From positions 310,001 through 374,000 of the forward strand of contig NZ_JAEUAT010000003.1 in the NCBI RefSeq assembly GCF_019511525.1: a DNA stretch of 64,000 nt, in the 5' to 3' direction. This DNA comes from Rhizobium cauense. GTDB lineage: Bacteria; Pseudomonadota; Alphaproteobacteria; Rhizobiales; Rhizobiaceae. This document shows positions 16,062-24,950 of this stretch, one piece after another (the stretch's first letter is position 1; every line of letters begins with the position of its first letter). The position numbers were made by a program, and so were the translations under genes. The notes under the pieces were generated by a model. It did not search any database. It was not told the origin of the DNA and saw nothing but the letters and a program-made list of their open reading frames with translations.

Positions 16062-18209
16062 ATGAGGCGCAAGGGACGACGTGTCGTGACGATCCTGCTT
16101 GCGTTCGTGACCCTCGGAGTTTCGATTAGTCCGATGGTGGCTCTCGCATCGGAAAACTGCGCCGTCGCTTCACCAATCTCGGTTGGCGGCCAGGTGCGGC
16201 TAGCGCTCCTCATCGGCGTCGGAAATTACCTCGATCCTGAAATCAGCAGGCTCGATGGGCCCGTCAATGACGTGAATAGAGTGCGGGACCTCCTCGTCAC
16301 CGGTTACGCGTTTCCCCGCGAGAATATTTGCGTAGTCACGGACGAGCGCGCAACTATTATCGGCGTGGAAGATGCTTTCCAGAAAATGCTGGACCGTGTT
16401 GTCACCAAGGATGACGTCGTCGTCATCTATTTCGCCGGCCACGGATCACAGACCGATGACCTTAGTGGTGATGAATCCGATGGCAGGGATGAAACAATCG
16501 TTCTTCATGATTCGCGAATGGGTGGTCATGGCGACCTCTTAGACGACGACCTCAATCGGTGGCTCGCCAAGTTCAGCGAAAAATCATCGCACGTAACACT
16601 GATCCTCGATTCATGTAATTCAGGAAGCGCTGCGAGGGGGCGCTCGGGGTTAAAAAAGCGGTGGATTCGTCCTATAGCCGGTAGCTCGGTTAAAGTAAGC
16701 GATGGCGATGCGACCGATTGGACACCGACATCGTTTTCAGGGCTCACCATACTTTCCGCTGCTACCGATGGCACCGCCGCAATGGAGGAGAACGGTGTAG
16801 GCCTTTTTACGCAGGCGCTTGTCGACATTCTGTCCGGCTCTCCCCGCCAGACCTATGCGCAGGTTGCCAAACGGCTTCCGCCACTGCTCAGCGCCGCGGG
16901 AACGCCACAGGTTCCCTCTGTGCAGGGGGATATAGAGAGCCTCGTCTTCCAGAATTTTGCCCGAAAGGCTCCAATTTCCTGGACTATCCGATCGCTCTCG
17001 CATGGCGACCGCTCTGGACCGCCGCAAATCGAGTTGACCGGTCCGCCATTGCCTGGAATCGGACCAAATGCGGAATTGCGGATATACGAAGGGGCGATTG
17101 ATGGCCAGGAGCTATTTGATCCCAGGAAGGCTAAGGGCCTTGCGGTGGTGCGATCCTTCAGCGGGTTCAACGCGACAGCAACAGTGGTTCAACAACAAGG
17201 CGCACCGCCGGTGATCGAAGGTGATATTGCGGTTTTGGTCCGCCCCTCCAACAAATACCACGCTTTGACCATCAGCTTCATGCCCGAAAGAGAAGCCGGC
17301 GGCATCCCCGCGGACACTGCCGCAATATTGCGAAAAGCGATCTTGTCGAACGATGAACTGAAAGGGTTGGTCAGCCTTACGGATGGCGGGCAGCTGCAGG
17401 CTAGTCTCGATCGAGACAACGCCCTTGTTTTGAGGGGCCCAACAAACGAGATCCGCAATATGATACCATCGGGGCCGCCAGACAGGCAGGCGGAGCAACT
17501 GACCGAAATACTGAGATCACATGCGAGACAGCGCGTTCTCCTGCGCCTGAAGGGAGAGGGTGGTAGCGACTTTATCGATCAAGAGACGCTGAAGGTCCAA
17601 ATCGTTCCAGAGGCAAGACAAACAAGTTGCGCGGGCGCAACTTGGTCGCAGGCGCCACCGAACACGGAGCAGATTGTACCCGAATGCTATGAAACCCACA
17701 TCAGGGTTCAGGTCGATCCGCAATCACCCTATCCACTTTTGGTCGGCGGTCTCGTTCTGTCCTCCGACGGCAGCATAATAGGCTTCCCGAGCAACGGAAG
17801 AGTGGAGCTCGTTTCGCCGGGATCGACTTACGAGTTTCGCGACAGAGACGAACGGCTGATCGCGACGAGTCCATATGAGGTACAGGATCAGATCCTGGTC
17901 TTTGGAACCCAGGAAAAAAACCCTGTCAGATGGAGTGATCTAACTCTAACAAATCGAGGCGCGCCGGCCGATAGTGTCGGGACGCTGCATCGAACGCTCG
18001 ATCGATACTTGAGCGGGGCGAGGGGCCAGATTACCGCCGCCCAAGGCGACGATACGACCTGGACGATGACGAGCGTTCCCATTCGTGTCCGTCAGCGTGC
18101 AGGAAGTTCGCTAGCCGGACCGGAAGCCTGCAAACCACAGACGTGTGAAGCAACCGTGGGTGAACCTTTGACAGGGGCTGGAGGGAGATTGGACCATGAC
18201 CGAAAATGA
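16062..18209 (+). CDS. Secreted caspase-family (peptidase C14) protein
   Basis: A 715-residue protein with a signal peptide (MRRKGRRVVTILLAFVTLGV, cleavage near ALAS). Residues 45-280 form a caspase-like (metacaspase p20) domain: RLALLIGVGNYLD, the catalytic His in YFAGHGSQ (His127) and the Cys in ILDSCNSG (Cys185), so both catalytic residues are present. Metacaspases cleave after Arg or Lys. The remaining 430 residues are not recognised; they look beta-rich and contain DGSIIGFPSNGRVELVSPGS, a pattern seen in domains that follow bacterial caspase folds. It would act in the periplasm or outside the cell. The gene overlaps the next by 14 bp, so the two products are probably functional partners. 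Confidence 0.85.
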   Translation: MRRKGRRVVTILLAFVTLGVSISPMVALASENCAVASPISVGGQVRLALLIGVGNYLDPEISRLDGPVNDVNRVRDLLVTGYAFPRENICVVTDERATIIGVEDAFQKMLDRVVTKDDVVVIYFAGHGSQTDDLSGDESDGRDETIVLHDSRMGGHGDLLDDDLNRWLAKFSEKSSHVTLILDSCNSGSAARGRSGLKKRWIRPIAGSSVKVSDGDATDWTPTSFSGLTILSAATDGTAAMEENGVGLFTQALVDILSGSPRQTYAQVAKRLPPLLSAAGTPQVPSVQGDIESLVFQNFARKAPISWTIRSLSHGDRSGPPQIELTGPPLPGIGPNAELRIYEGAIDGQELFDPRKAKGLAVVRSFSGFNATATVVQQQGAPPVIEGDIAVLVRPSNKYHALTISFMPEREAGGIPADTAAILRKAILSNDELKGLVSLTDGGQLQASLDRDNALVLRGPTNEIRNMIPSGPPDRQAEQLTEILRSHARQRVLLRLKGEGGSDFIDQETLKVQIVPEARQTSCAGATWSQAPPNTEQIVPECYETHIRVQVDPQSPYPLLVGGLVLSSDGSIIGFPSNGRVELVSPGSTYEFRDRDERLIATSPYEVQDQILVFGTQEKNPVRWSDLTLTNRGAPADSVGTLHRTLDRYLSGARGQITAAQGDDTTWTMTSVPIRVRQRAGSSLAGPEACKPQTCEATVGEPLTGAGGRLDHDRK

Positions 18210-19461
18210 CGGCGCAAACGCAATACTGTCTCGAAGAAACCTGCTTTCTGGAGGCGTGACCGCAGCTGTTGGAGCGCTGGTCTTGAGCTTCGATATGCAG
18301 ACTGGCGGGACAGCAGATGAGCTGCCTGAAGCCACGGATCCCCTTTCGGACGCTGAAATCGTTGAACTACTTAAAGAAGAAGGTGAACCAGATTTCGCTG
18401 CTCGCGCAACGATCTCGAACTTCTGGTTCCAGCAATCGTCCAACGAGCGGCCTTCCCCACACTGGCCTTCCGATGACGTGTCGTTTGACTATCGACCACT
18501 TGCGGAATTTGCCGCTCCTGGAACAAAATTTGAGCTGTCAGGCGAGACTCTCAAAGTACTCGCCGAGCGAAATGCCTTTGACCTTGGTGAGAGCTCCATC
18601 ATCCTTTTTGGATTGCGGGGATGCACAGTCCCATCTGGAGAGGACTATTCGCCTGCATCTGCCAAACACACCGTTGTCACCGCGCGGCCCGACCACTTGA
18701 ACATGAAGTGCCTGATAGGTGTATGGAATAGAACGGGCGGCACGATCTCTTTGTGTCGCGGATCCACGGTTCCAAACGTGGATCTTATGGACGCATATAT
18801 TCGTGGTGCCGTGGGGTGCAACATGCTTCCTACTGGCGTGCATCGATACAAGGTGGGCCCCCATCGGGGAAACAGACAGCCAGGCGCATTCCGTCAGCAA
18901 CAACCGCTCTGGGTCCTGCGGTCACCGAAGAGTCTAAGCTACGCCGCCAATGATCGCTCAGCAATCTGGGATGATCTCAACGGGAATCTACCCTTCGACA
19001 ACATTCACGCAGCAATACTCAACTACCGCGCTAAGCCACCATTTTTCTCCTCGGCGGGCTGTCAGGTTGTTGCGGGGCGATACAAGAATGGTGTTCCGAT
19101 TGGGGCCTGGGCGAAATTTCGCCAAGACGCAGGCCTGGTCCATCCGCCTGTCATCAAGGATGGAGCCCGCGGAGCAACGAGCGACGACGGAAGGACATTT
19201 ACCTATTTCCTCCTGACAGGGGACGAGGCTTCCCTTGTCAGTTCTCGCCCGGATTTTGAGTTCAGAGCTCTCCGATATGGCTCGTCGGGACCTACAGTGG
19301 CGGCCCTGCAGGAAAAGCTGCAGATGGTACCGGACAGCATCGACGGAAATTTTCTACGCTCGACTCTGGGCACCTACCTCTCGTGGCAGAACGATAAGGG
19401 TCAGGCCGTAACCGGCATTGTCACAAAGTCAGACGCCGAGCGGCTAGGGTTTTCGCTCTGA
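18196..19461 (+). CDS. Tat-exported protein with peptidoglycan-binding-like C-terminus
   Basis: A 421-residue protein. It begins with a twin-arginine signal (ILSRRNLLSGGVTAAVGALV), predicting folded export by the Tat system. The central 300 residues are unassigned and cysteine-containing, with conserved-looking IWDDLNGNLPFDNIHAAI and CQVVAGRY segments. The last 65 residues (RYGSSGPTVAALQEKLQMV and IDGNFLRSTLGTYLSWQND) look like a peptidoglycan-binding type 1 repeat, in which an 'L+xG..G..V..LQ..L' helix pair precedes 'G.fg..T..a...fQ'. The 14-bp overlap with the caspase gene argues for co-translation and shared function in the cell envelope. It could be a substrate or a localiser of the caspase. 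The biochemical role is unknown. Confidence 0.7.
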   Translation: MTENDGANAILSRRNLLSGGVTAAVGALVLSFDMQTGGTADELPEATDPLSDAEIVELLKEEGEPDFAARATISNFWFQQSSNERPSPHWPSDDVSFDYRPLAEFAAPGTKFELSGETLKVLAERNAFDLGESSIILFGLRGCTVPSGEDYSPASAKHTVVTARPDHLNMKCLIGVWNRTGGTISLCRGSTVPNVDLMDAYIRGAVGCNMLPTGVHRYKVGPHRGNRQPGAFRQQQPLWVLRSPKSLSYAANDRSAIWDDLNGNLPFDNIHAAILNYRAKPPFFSSAGCQVVAGRYKNGVPIGAWAKFRQDAGLVHPPVIKDGARGATSDDGRTFTYFLLTGDEASLVSSRPDFEFRALRYGSSGPTVAALQEKLQMVPDSIDGNFLRSTLGTYLSWQNDKGQAVTGIVTKSDAERLGFSL

Positions 19462-19726
19462 ACGAATTTTGTCCGAGAGGGCAAGTAGGCAAGCCTCCCG
19501 TGAAACCGACGCACGCTGAAAGGAGCGGTCTCACGGCAAGGTAGATATCTAGCTTGCGAAAACACCTGCGAACAAGATCGGCCTCGACTTTCTCAACCAG
19601 TAGACGGAACTCAGGTTCCATACCCGACATGGAGGTCAAGTAGGTACAGCCGGACAGGAAAGACTCTTTTTGATCTGTGTAGTCTGGTTTGCAAAGACCA
19701 TAACGACAGCACCCCGGGGGTAGGTT
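19462..19726. other. Spacer between the two caspase loci
   Basis: A 265-bp spacer. A minus-strand frame (19421-19639, MTSMSGMEPEFRLLVEKVEA) is open but overlaps the end of the Tat-protein gene and lacks a clear ribosome-binding site. No clear promoter or terminator was found. Confidence 0.4.
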
Positions 19727-21289
19727 ATGCGAAGCCTTCGAATTGCCCTTTCAATCTTGGTGATGTTTACGTGCGCAGAGGCGCTTGCTGAAACACGCGT
19801 GGCGCTGGTTATTGGAAATTCTGCCTACCGCAGTGTACCGGAATTGCCGAACCCAGCTAACGATGCCAGTGACATGGCATCCAAGCTGAGTAGTCTCGAC
19901 TTCGAAGTCATTGTTGGGCGTGACCTCGATCTTGCTGGTGTGAGGGCAGCAATCCGCCAGTTCGTCGCCAAACTCGAGGGCGCTGACATCGCACTGTTCT
20001 ACTATGCGGGGCATGGATTGCAGGTAAATGGCGAAAACTACATCGCACCTGTCGACGCTACGCTTGCTTCCTACATCGACTTGGAGTTCGAAGCTGTACC
20101 GATGAACATGGTCCTGTCCGCGATGGAGCGGCAGACGCACGTGAACTTGGTGTTCCTTGATGCTTGCCGGGATAATCCACTTGCGATCAATCTTGCCCGG
20201 TCCATGGGCACCCGCTCCTTTTCGATCGGGCGAGGCCTAGCTAAGGTCGGGAGCGGCATCGGCTCCCTCATCGCTTTCGCTACCCAACCTGGGAATGTCG
20301 CGCTCGATGGTGTCGGCCGAAACTCACCGTTCACCGCAGCCCTCCTACGTCATCTTGGAAAGCCAGGGCGAGACATCACGCGCGAACTGATAGATGTGAG
20401 GCGAGATGTGCTTGATGCCACCAACGGCAGACAGGTACCTTGGGATAGTTCGTCGCTGACCGGCGAGGTAGTTCTGAAACCTATATCAAAGCAAGCCACA
20501 GGAAGCCCCGATCCTAGGCCGATCGATGGTGCGGCCGAGCTTGTCTTCTGGGAGACTATCAAGGCATCGTCTGATCGGGATGAACTCGACGCCTATCTCC
20601 AGCAATATCCAAACGGGGCATTTGTAGCGCTTGCGAAGGCCAAGATCCGGAACATCGAGCGGCTTGCTGGTGACCAAGCCGTCGCGAATTTGAAGAACGC
20701 ACCAGGCGCGACCACCCAACAGCGAAATGAAACCGGGGGGTTCACAGCTTCACAAGGTCAACTCGCGGCGCTCCCGCCGCAAGCCGATAGATCAAATCTT
20801 GAGAAGGAGGATCGCGAACTTGCACGTTCGATTCAGAAAGAACTCAATCGGGTCGGCTGCAGAGCAGGCAATGAGGACGGTCTATGGGGCGCTGCAAGTC
20901 GAAGTGCTCTGGCACAGTTCACCAAACACAGTAAATTCGAAGTTGCATCCTTGGAACCATCAATGACGCTTCTCGAACAACTTCGCTTGCAGAAAATCCG
21001 GATCTGCCCGCTCGCCTGCGCGCAAAATTTCAAGGAACGAGATGGTCGCTGCGTGGCCGTACAGGCACCCGCGAAACCGACGCTTCGGAATGCGGTTGCA
21101 CCACCAACAAACTCACAGAAAGCAAGCCTAAGCACCTGCCCGGCGGATGCTCACATCGCTGCCCGTGAGGCAATTCCACGCGGCAGTGGTCGTGGGCGAA
21201 CCGCAATGACCGTCACACATTCCTGTGGCCGCGACCTTACCTGTCGCCGTCCTGCGCAGGGAATGCGCTGGTCCTGCAATTGGCGTTAG
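19727..21289 (+). CDS. Second secreted caspase-family protein with peptidoglycan-binding-like domain
   Basis: A 520-residue protein with a signal peptide (MRSLRIALSILVMFTCAEAL, cleavage after ALA). The caspase domain spans about 22-250: TRVALVIGNSAYRSVPELPN, His96 in YYAGHGLQ and Cys147 in FLDACRDNP, so the dyad is complete. Residues around 365-430 (RSIQKELNRVGCRAGNEDGLWGAASR... in part) resemble a peptidoglycan-binding type 1 fold, and a Cys-rich tail follows. This architecture is common in Rhizobiales and its function is not established. It belongs to a different subfamily from the 715-residue neighbour (DACRDNP versus DSCNSG), so it is not a recent duplicate. It is on the same strand, 265 bp downstream. 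Confidence 0.87.
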   Translation: MRSLRIALSILVMFTCAEALAETRVALVIGNSAYRSVPELPNPANDASDMASKLSSLDFEVIVGRDLDLAGVRAAIRQFVAKLEGADIALFYYAGHGLQVNGENYIAPVDATLASYIDLEFEAVPMNMVLSAMERQTHVNLVFLDACRDNPLAINLARSMGTRSFSIGRGLAKVGSGIGSLIAFATQPGNVALDGVGRNSPFTAALLRHLGKPGRDITRELIDVRRDVLDATNGRQVPWDSSSLTGEVVLKPISKQATGSPDPRPIDGAAELVFWETIKASSDRDELDAYLQQYPNGAFVALAKAKIRNIERLAGDQAVANLKNAPGATTQQRNETGGFTASQGQLAALPPQADRSNLEKEDRELARSIQKELNRVGCRAGNEDGLWGAASRSALAQFTKHSKFEVASLEPSMTLLEQLRLQKIRICPLACAQNFKERDGRCVAVQAPAKPTLRNAVAPPTNSQKASLSTCPADAHIAAREAIPRGSGRGRTAMTVTHSCGRDLTCRRPAQGMRWSCNWR

Positions 21290-22011
21290 GTAGGCGGCAG
21301 AGCTGAAGAAGTACACACAAATCCAGCCATTCAATTCAGCCCGGCACGAGCAAGCCCCTCGATCAGGCGCGCCCGGTCCTCGCCGAGGACGCCGCGACCG
21401 TGCTTCCCCATGATATCACTGAGACGGTCGTATGGCGACGCTCCGCGAAAAGGCCGCCGTTCACAAGAAGAGGGTCTGCGAAGCGGTCACTGCAAAGGTC
21501 ATTTGCAGTCGAATGGGAGCACCGCGTCACACGAAGGAGTCGGCGTCTAGGGACACCCCCACCCACACCCGCGCTGAACTGGCACAAGCGATCTTTTCGT
21601 CATTGGGAGAGGGGACAACCCCTCCGTCAGTCCTACGTCCCAACCTCAAGATGGTTCGACCTCAAGATGGATCTGAGCGGATTAAGAGCATTCTTGAAGC
21701 GTGGCTAGGGAAAGGTATACCGGTCATGGGTCTACCCGCAGTTGCCTTGGCTGAGGTACTGCCCCGAGATATCAATCTTGGCGACGATCACAACCGACCC
21801 AACGCGTGGTGTCCTTCGACAGATGCGCGGCGGCCGGTTAGCTCCCTGCTTCCTCTACCCTGGAGGCGCAACGAGCATTTGAAAGATCGTGGTGAGCGAA
21901 TTCAGTAAGCCGTCGCGAGCAAGCCGCTGCCACCGCGTTCGGTAAAAGCGCCGCCGATGAAGCTGCCCGGAGCCCCACAGCGCTAAATAAGGGCCACGCT
22001 GTCCCGAGTCC
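21290..22011. other. Gene-poor stretch with possible remnants
   Basis: About 720 bp. A plus-strand frame at 21432-21908 is open for 158 codons but shows no recognisable family. On the minus strand a short frame ending at 21332 reads SPYDRLSDIMGKHGRGVLGE and looks like the C-terminal end of some protein, but a stop closes it about 40 codons upstream. I regard both as unproven or decayed. Confidence 0.35.
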
Positions 22012-22044
22012 GAAGAAAGGAGCTGCCGCGTCTTGCGCGGCAGC
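22012..22044 (-). terminator. Rho-independent terminator of the cold-shock gene
   Basis: A 9-bp GC-rich stem (GCTGCCGCG at 22022-22030 with CGCGGCAGC at 22036-22044) and a 5-nt loop. On the minus strand it is followed by CCTTTCTTC. It lies 7 bp after the stop of the cold-shock gene. Confidence 0.75.
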
Positions 22045-22050
22045 CTTTGA

Positions 22051-22260
22051 TCAAAGCGCGCGGAGATCTTCAGCCGCTGTTTTGCCCGAACGTCGATCCT
22101 GCGTCGGTTCAAAACTAACTTTCTGACCATCCTTGAGGCCTGAAAGTCCCGAACGTTCTACCGCCGAAATGTGCACGAACACATCGGGAGAACCATTGTC
22201 AGGGGCGATGAAACCATACCCCTTTTCAGAGTTGAACCATTTCACTGTGCCAGTAGCCAA
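22051..22260 (-). CDS. cspA: Cold-shock domain protein (CspA family)
   Basis: A 69-residue single cold-shock domain. It carries RNP1 as KGYGFI and RNP2 as VFVHI, and the usual family opening [14 protein letters not shown]. Such proteins bind single-stranded RNA or DNA and relieve RNA structure, often at low temperature or on entry to stationary phase. The start codon appears to be TTG at 22260 (GAGGA six bases upstream, then GCTACTGGC). The roughly 130-bp AT-rich leader between it and the hairpin at 22391-22422 is a typical csp leader length. A terminator follows at once, so it is a single-gene transcript. Confidence 0.93.
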   Translation of the reverse strand: MATGTVKWFNSEKGYGFIAPDNGSPDVFVHISAVERSGLSGLKDGQKVSFEPTQDRRSGKTAAEDLRAL

Positions 22261-22390
22261 TGTAAATCCTCGGTTGAGTTGCGATCCGCAAAATACCCAC
22301 CAATGTCACGTTTGCAAGATGCGGGTTTGCGCTTTGCCTCGGCTCTCCGAAAGAAACAACGAGTAGACGCTTCGGGGTCCACAAAACACT

Positions 22391-22422
22391 AAGGGCGCTC
22401 AACCCGAATGGGGAGCGCCCTT
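22391..22422 (-). terminator. Strong hairpin, probable terminator
   Basis: A perfect 10-bp inverted repeat (AAGGGCGCTC / GAGCGCCCTT) with a 12-nt loop. On the minus strand it is followed by AGTGTTTTGT. It separates the cold-shock gene from the hypothetical genes upstream of it on that strand. Confidence 0.6.
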
Positions 22423-22558
22423 GTGTTGCTGCTAGCGGCAAAAACCAACTGTGTGGCAGGCCGCTCGCTTGGGCTGGTTGTGTATCGAAGCTACCCGAGT
22501 CGGGCAACCCCTATTTCTGCAGCGCAGCTATGCATCCCGCCAGCCGATGGTCCCGGAT

Positions 22559-22987
22559 CTAGTGTTGAATACCCTCGAATTCCGCTGGTTGGGCGTCCCA
22601 CTTCGATGGGCGGTCATCCTCCAGCATAGAGGAACTTGCCGCTACGCTGTCCCAGGAAAGCGCCGAGAGCCGAACATGGACGCTCGGGACAATCTTCCCG
22701 GTGGACATTTCGTAGATGCGTGGTTGCAAAGCGTCAGGCGTCCACCCATACTCCCGGGCCACCGTGCCGATCCACAAACCGCGTTCGTCATGGTTGAGGA
22801 TAATGTTGCGGTAGTTCCGCATGAGGGTGTCGGCAAGCCTGATGGCGAACGGGGCGCCAGCTTCCTCGCCAAGCTCGGCAAGCGTGTTGTACGCCTCCAC
22901 CAGCTTGCCGTAGTCGCGCCGGGCAACAGTGCCCGCTTTGACGGCGGCCATAGCGAACCCGGCCGCGTCGTCTATCGTGACCATCAT
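22559..22987 (-). CDS. Hypothetical protein
   Basis: A 142-residue protein of unknown family, starting MMVTIDDAAGFAMAAVKAGT. It is mainly helical (ARRDYGKLVEAYNTLAELGE, FAIRLADTLMRNYRNIILNH) with a Trp-containing middle (GLWIGTVAREYGWTPDALQ). No signal peptide or membrane segment is seen. The start ATG overlaps the stop of the upstream small membrane-protein gene (ATGA), so the two are translated together. Phage or plasmid accessory genes often look like this, but no specific role can be given. Confidence 0.6.
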   Translation of the reverse strand: MMVTIDDAAGFAMAAVKAGTVARRDYGKLVEAYNTLAELGEEAGAPFAIRLADTLMRNYRNIILNHDERGLWIGTVAREYGWTPDALQPRIYEMSTGKIVPSVHVRLSALSWDSVAASSSMLEDDRPSKWDAQPAEFEGIQH

Positions 22988-23349
22988 GATCCTATGTCCC
23001 CTGAGCTGGTGCCGTGTCCGCCAACTGCGAAAAGGATAGTGGCAACAATCGCCCCCCACCATTCGCGTTGCATGAGGGCGTGATAGAAGGTGTGGGTGAA
23101 CGGCTTGGCCTCGTAGAAAGCATCGATCCGGTACGTCTTGAGGCGGGCGAAATAGGCTGTGCTAGCGACAAGGCACAGGAGGAATAAGGTTAGCTTCGCC
23201 ACCCCGGCAAGAATCTGCCTTTCAAGCTCATACACCTTGGCCGCGGAGACGGCTAAGAGGTGGTTGCCGCTCTGACATGAACAGACATCGGCAGGGCGGC
23301 GGGACGCGGACGGACACTCGGCCAAAGCGGCGAACGCCAGCTTTTTCAT
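22984..23349 (-). CDS. Hypothetical membrane protein
   Basis: About 121 residues from MKKLAFAALAEC (an upstream ATG at 23403 would add 18 residues). It has an amphipathic helix (SAAKVYELERQILAGVAK), a membrane span (LTLFLLCLVASTAYFARL) and a second short hydrophobic span near the end (WGAIVATILFAVGG). A small Cys-containing region lies before the first span. The family is not recognised. It is coupled by a 4-bp overlap to the following hypothetical gene, so they probably work together at the inner membrane. Confidence 0.55.
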   Translation of the reverse strand: MKKLAFAALAECPSASRRPADVCSCQSGNHLLAVSAAKVYELERQILAGVAKLTLFLLCLVASTAYFARLKTYRIDAFYEAKPFTHTFYHALMQREWWGAIVATILFAVGGHGTSSGDIGS

Positions 23350-23420
23350 TTGTGGTGTTTCCAACCATTTAGAGCAGCCATCATCAAGACACGCCATGCT
23401 CAATGCGTGTGACCGGCGAG

Positions 23421-23575
23421 CCGGTTTCGGCGTTCACTCGTCTAGCAAATAGGCGATATCCGGCTGCGTCGCTTGCTCCGTCGAGACAATCGCTTGTAGC
23501 GAGCTGCCAAGGTCCTGAGCGCATAGCCGCGCGAGGCGATGGTACGCTCGCGATCCCAATGCGATCCCACCCTAG
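23421..23575 (-). repeat. Diverged repeat, copy A (end of a minus-strand frame)
   Basis: Read on the minus strand, this stretch encodes ARLCAQDLGSSLQAIVSTEQ, then ATQPDIAYLLDE and a stop. The copy at 37436-37570 encodes LAAQDLGNWRHTIGWIAQAM, then NSVANYLQDVAA and a stop. Both end next to the same 16-bp sequence CCGGTTTCGGCGTTCA (plus strand). The similarity covers about 130 bp with interruptions. It is either the C-terminus of a small decayed gene family or a dispersed non-coding repeat. No start codon with a ribosome-binding site could be assigned. Confidence 0.5.
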
Positions 23576-23697
23576 CGGCGGTGGAGCCTTTTCTATCCAG
23601 TTTAACGCTTGTCCGGGGTTTCAGCCTATTGCCGGACCCGACCCCTGTATGCTTATTCTCTAATATGCATACCGCGCTCTAAACGGAGGGAAACGGA

Positions 23698-24204
23698 ATG
23701 CCTGTCGGCGAAGATGTCACCGGTCGGAGGTTTGGTCGTCTAACTGCTCTCCATCGCGACCGTGCACCCGAGCGCCATAAGCATTGGTTTTTCCGGTGTG
23801 ATTGTGGCAACGAACGCTCGATGTTCCTCGCATCCGTAAAACGTGGAGACAGCAAAAGCTGCGGCTGCCTGCGAGCAGAGCGCACCCGGCAGCGATCGCT
23901 AATACACGGACACTCTGTCGACTACAAAGTCACGCCGACCAGACGATCCTATGCGGAAGCGAAGAGCCGATGCACGAACCCGTCCGATCCACTGTATGGC
24001 AAGTTCGGTGCAGTAGGGGTTCAGATGACTGAGCGATGGGCCACTAGTTTCGCGGCCTTCCTCAAGGACATGGGCACACGTCCCTCCGGTACCATTCTTG
24101 CCCGCCTCGACGAAAGCGGACACTATGAACCATCCAATTGCTTGTGGCGCCCCAAGCGAAAGTCGCCACTTGTCAATCAGGCCACTCGTGGAACCGGTCG
24201 GTAG
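23698..24204 (+). CDS. Phage-type HNH-associated protein
   Basis: A 168-residue protein with the pattern of small phage or plasmid proteins that accompany homing-type HNH nucleases. The N-terminus has DVTGRRFGRLTALHRD, a zinc-ribbon-like HWFFRCDCGN...SKSCGC segment (four Cys) and a C-terminal part (RCTNPSDPLYGKFGAVGVQM) in which ERW, DMG.RP and N.LWRPKR are characteristic. The C-terminal segment resembles DNA-recognition modules near HNH or AP2 domains. It is likely DNA binding; nuclease activity is unproven. A plus-strand AAACGGAGGGAAACGG precedes the ATG. It is probably a mobile-element passenger. Confidence 0.7.
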   Translation: MPVGEDVTGRRFGRLTALHRDRAPERHKHWFFRCDCGNERSMFLASVKRGDSKSCGCLRAERTRQRSLIHGHSVDYKVTPTRRSYAEAKSRCTNPSDPLYGKFGAVGVQMTERWATSFAAFLKDMGTRPSGTILARLDESGHYEPSNCLWRPKRKSPLVNQATRGTGR

Positions 24205-24563
24205 ACACATTGCGCTTCGAGCTTTCGGAGCTCCGAACCGGCTAGCGTCTTAGCGTGGCTTTCCGAGCGCCGCATCTCGTCGAAGGTTGTGGTAAGACCA
24301 TCAAGGGACTTGCTGGTGATTTCGTTGCCATCCGGAGATCTACTGCCGCCGACGGCTCTTGCTCCATCCTAATCACGAGCTGATCCAGAACCATGCCATC
24401 GACCAAGCAACCTTTCGGCAGCTACCCCGGGTTAGGAAGCGCATGACCATTATGTACGCGTGCAGCCCAGACAACTCCTTGAAGATTGCTCCGATCGTCT
24501 AAGGTGAGTTTAATCAGCCGTCGAGCACCTGTTGAGCGGATGTCGCTTTTGATTTTTCCTGCT
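24205..24563. other. No gene seen
   Basis: About 360 bp without a supported open frame, RNA or repeat on either strand. It lies between the HNH-associated gene and the small membrane-protein gene. Confidence 0.4.
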
Positions 24564-24731
24564 TTACCAGACGGCGAGGTACTTCAGAAGCGATACGATG
24601 CCGATGATAATTACGATGATTTGCGCAATTTGCTTTGTTTTGGCGTCAACGGGAAGACGCTGAACAAGATACAGTACCAGGACGATTACAAGGAAGGTAA
24701 TTAGAATGCCGATAATAACCGCTGTCGCCAT
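24564..24731 (-). CDS. Small membrane protein (Thivi_2564-like, 55 residues)
   Basis: A 55-residue protein. It has a hydrophobic N-terminal helix (MATAVIIGILITFLVIVLVL), a short polar linker (QRLPVDAKTKQIAQ) and a second hydrophobic helix (IIVIIIGIVSLLKYLAVW). This two-helix hairpin with 'P-D-x-x-x-K' in the linker resembles the Thivi_2564 family of small membrane proteins common in alphaproteobacteria, whose function is unknown. The composition is clearly coding (Ile/Val/Leu-rich helices broken at a polar turn). The ribosome-binding site is weak (GGTAG). No neighbour on the same strand suggests a role. Confidence 0.65.
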   Translation of the reverse strand: MATAVIIGILITFLVIVLVLYLVQRLPVDAKTKQIAQIIVIIIGIVSLLKYLAVW

Positions 24732-24883
24732 CAATCTACCGTTCGGGGTTTGCGTATTTTCAACAGAGACTTAGGCATTCAACGCCGAAGGAAAGGTCCA
24801 CTCAACAGATCCCACGTAGGCGCGATCCAACGACCTTTTCGGTGATCTTGTGGGGCCGCCAACCTGCCGCGCCTCCCTGATCA

Positions 24884-24947
24884 CAAAAAAATAGCCTCGC
24901 TGTGCGAGGCTCAGTTTGAGCTTCAATCGGGGAGAGAGAAGCCCGTG
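24884..24947 (-). ncRNA. Candidate small RNA with intrinsic terminator
   Basis: On the minus strand a strong terminator (AGCCTCG/CGAGGCT, 24893-24911, then seven T) is preceded by a small hairpin (GCTTC/GAAGC, 24920-24942) whose loop is TCTCTCCCCGATT, a pyrimidine-rich sequence able to pair with ribosome-binding sites. A promoter-like TTGCCC-N18-TATCGT (24983 to 24954) would start an RNA of about 64 nt near 24947. No open frame ends at this terminator. The RNA is predicted only from these signals. Confidence 0.5.
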
Positions 24948-24950
24948 CTG

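Noticed and set aside
19421..19639. A 72-codon minus-strand frame between the caspase loci
   Set aside because: It overlaps the end of the Tat-protein gene and has no ribosome-binding site. The composition is plausible but evidence is insufficient.
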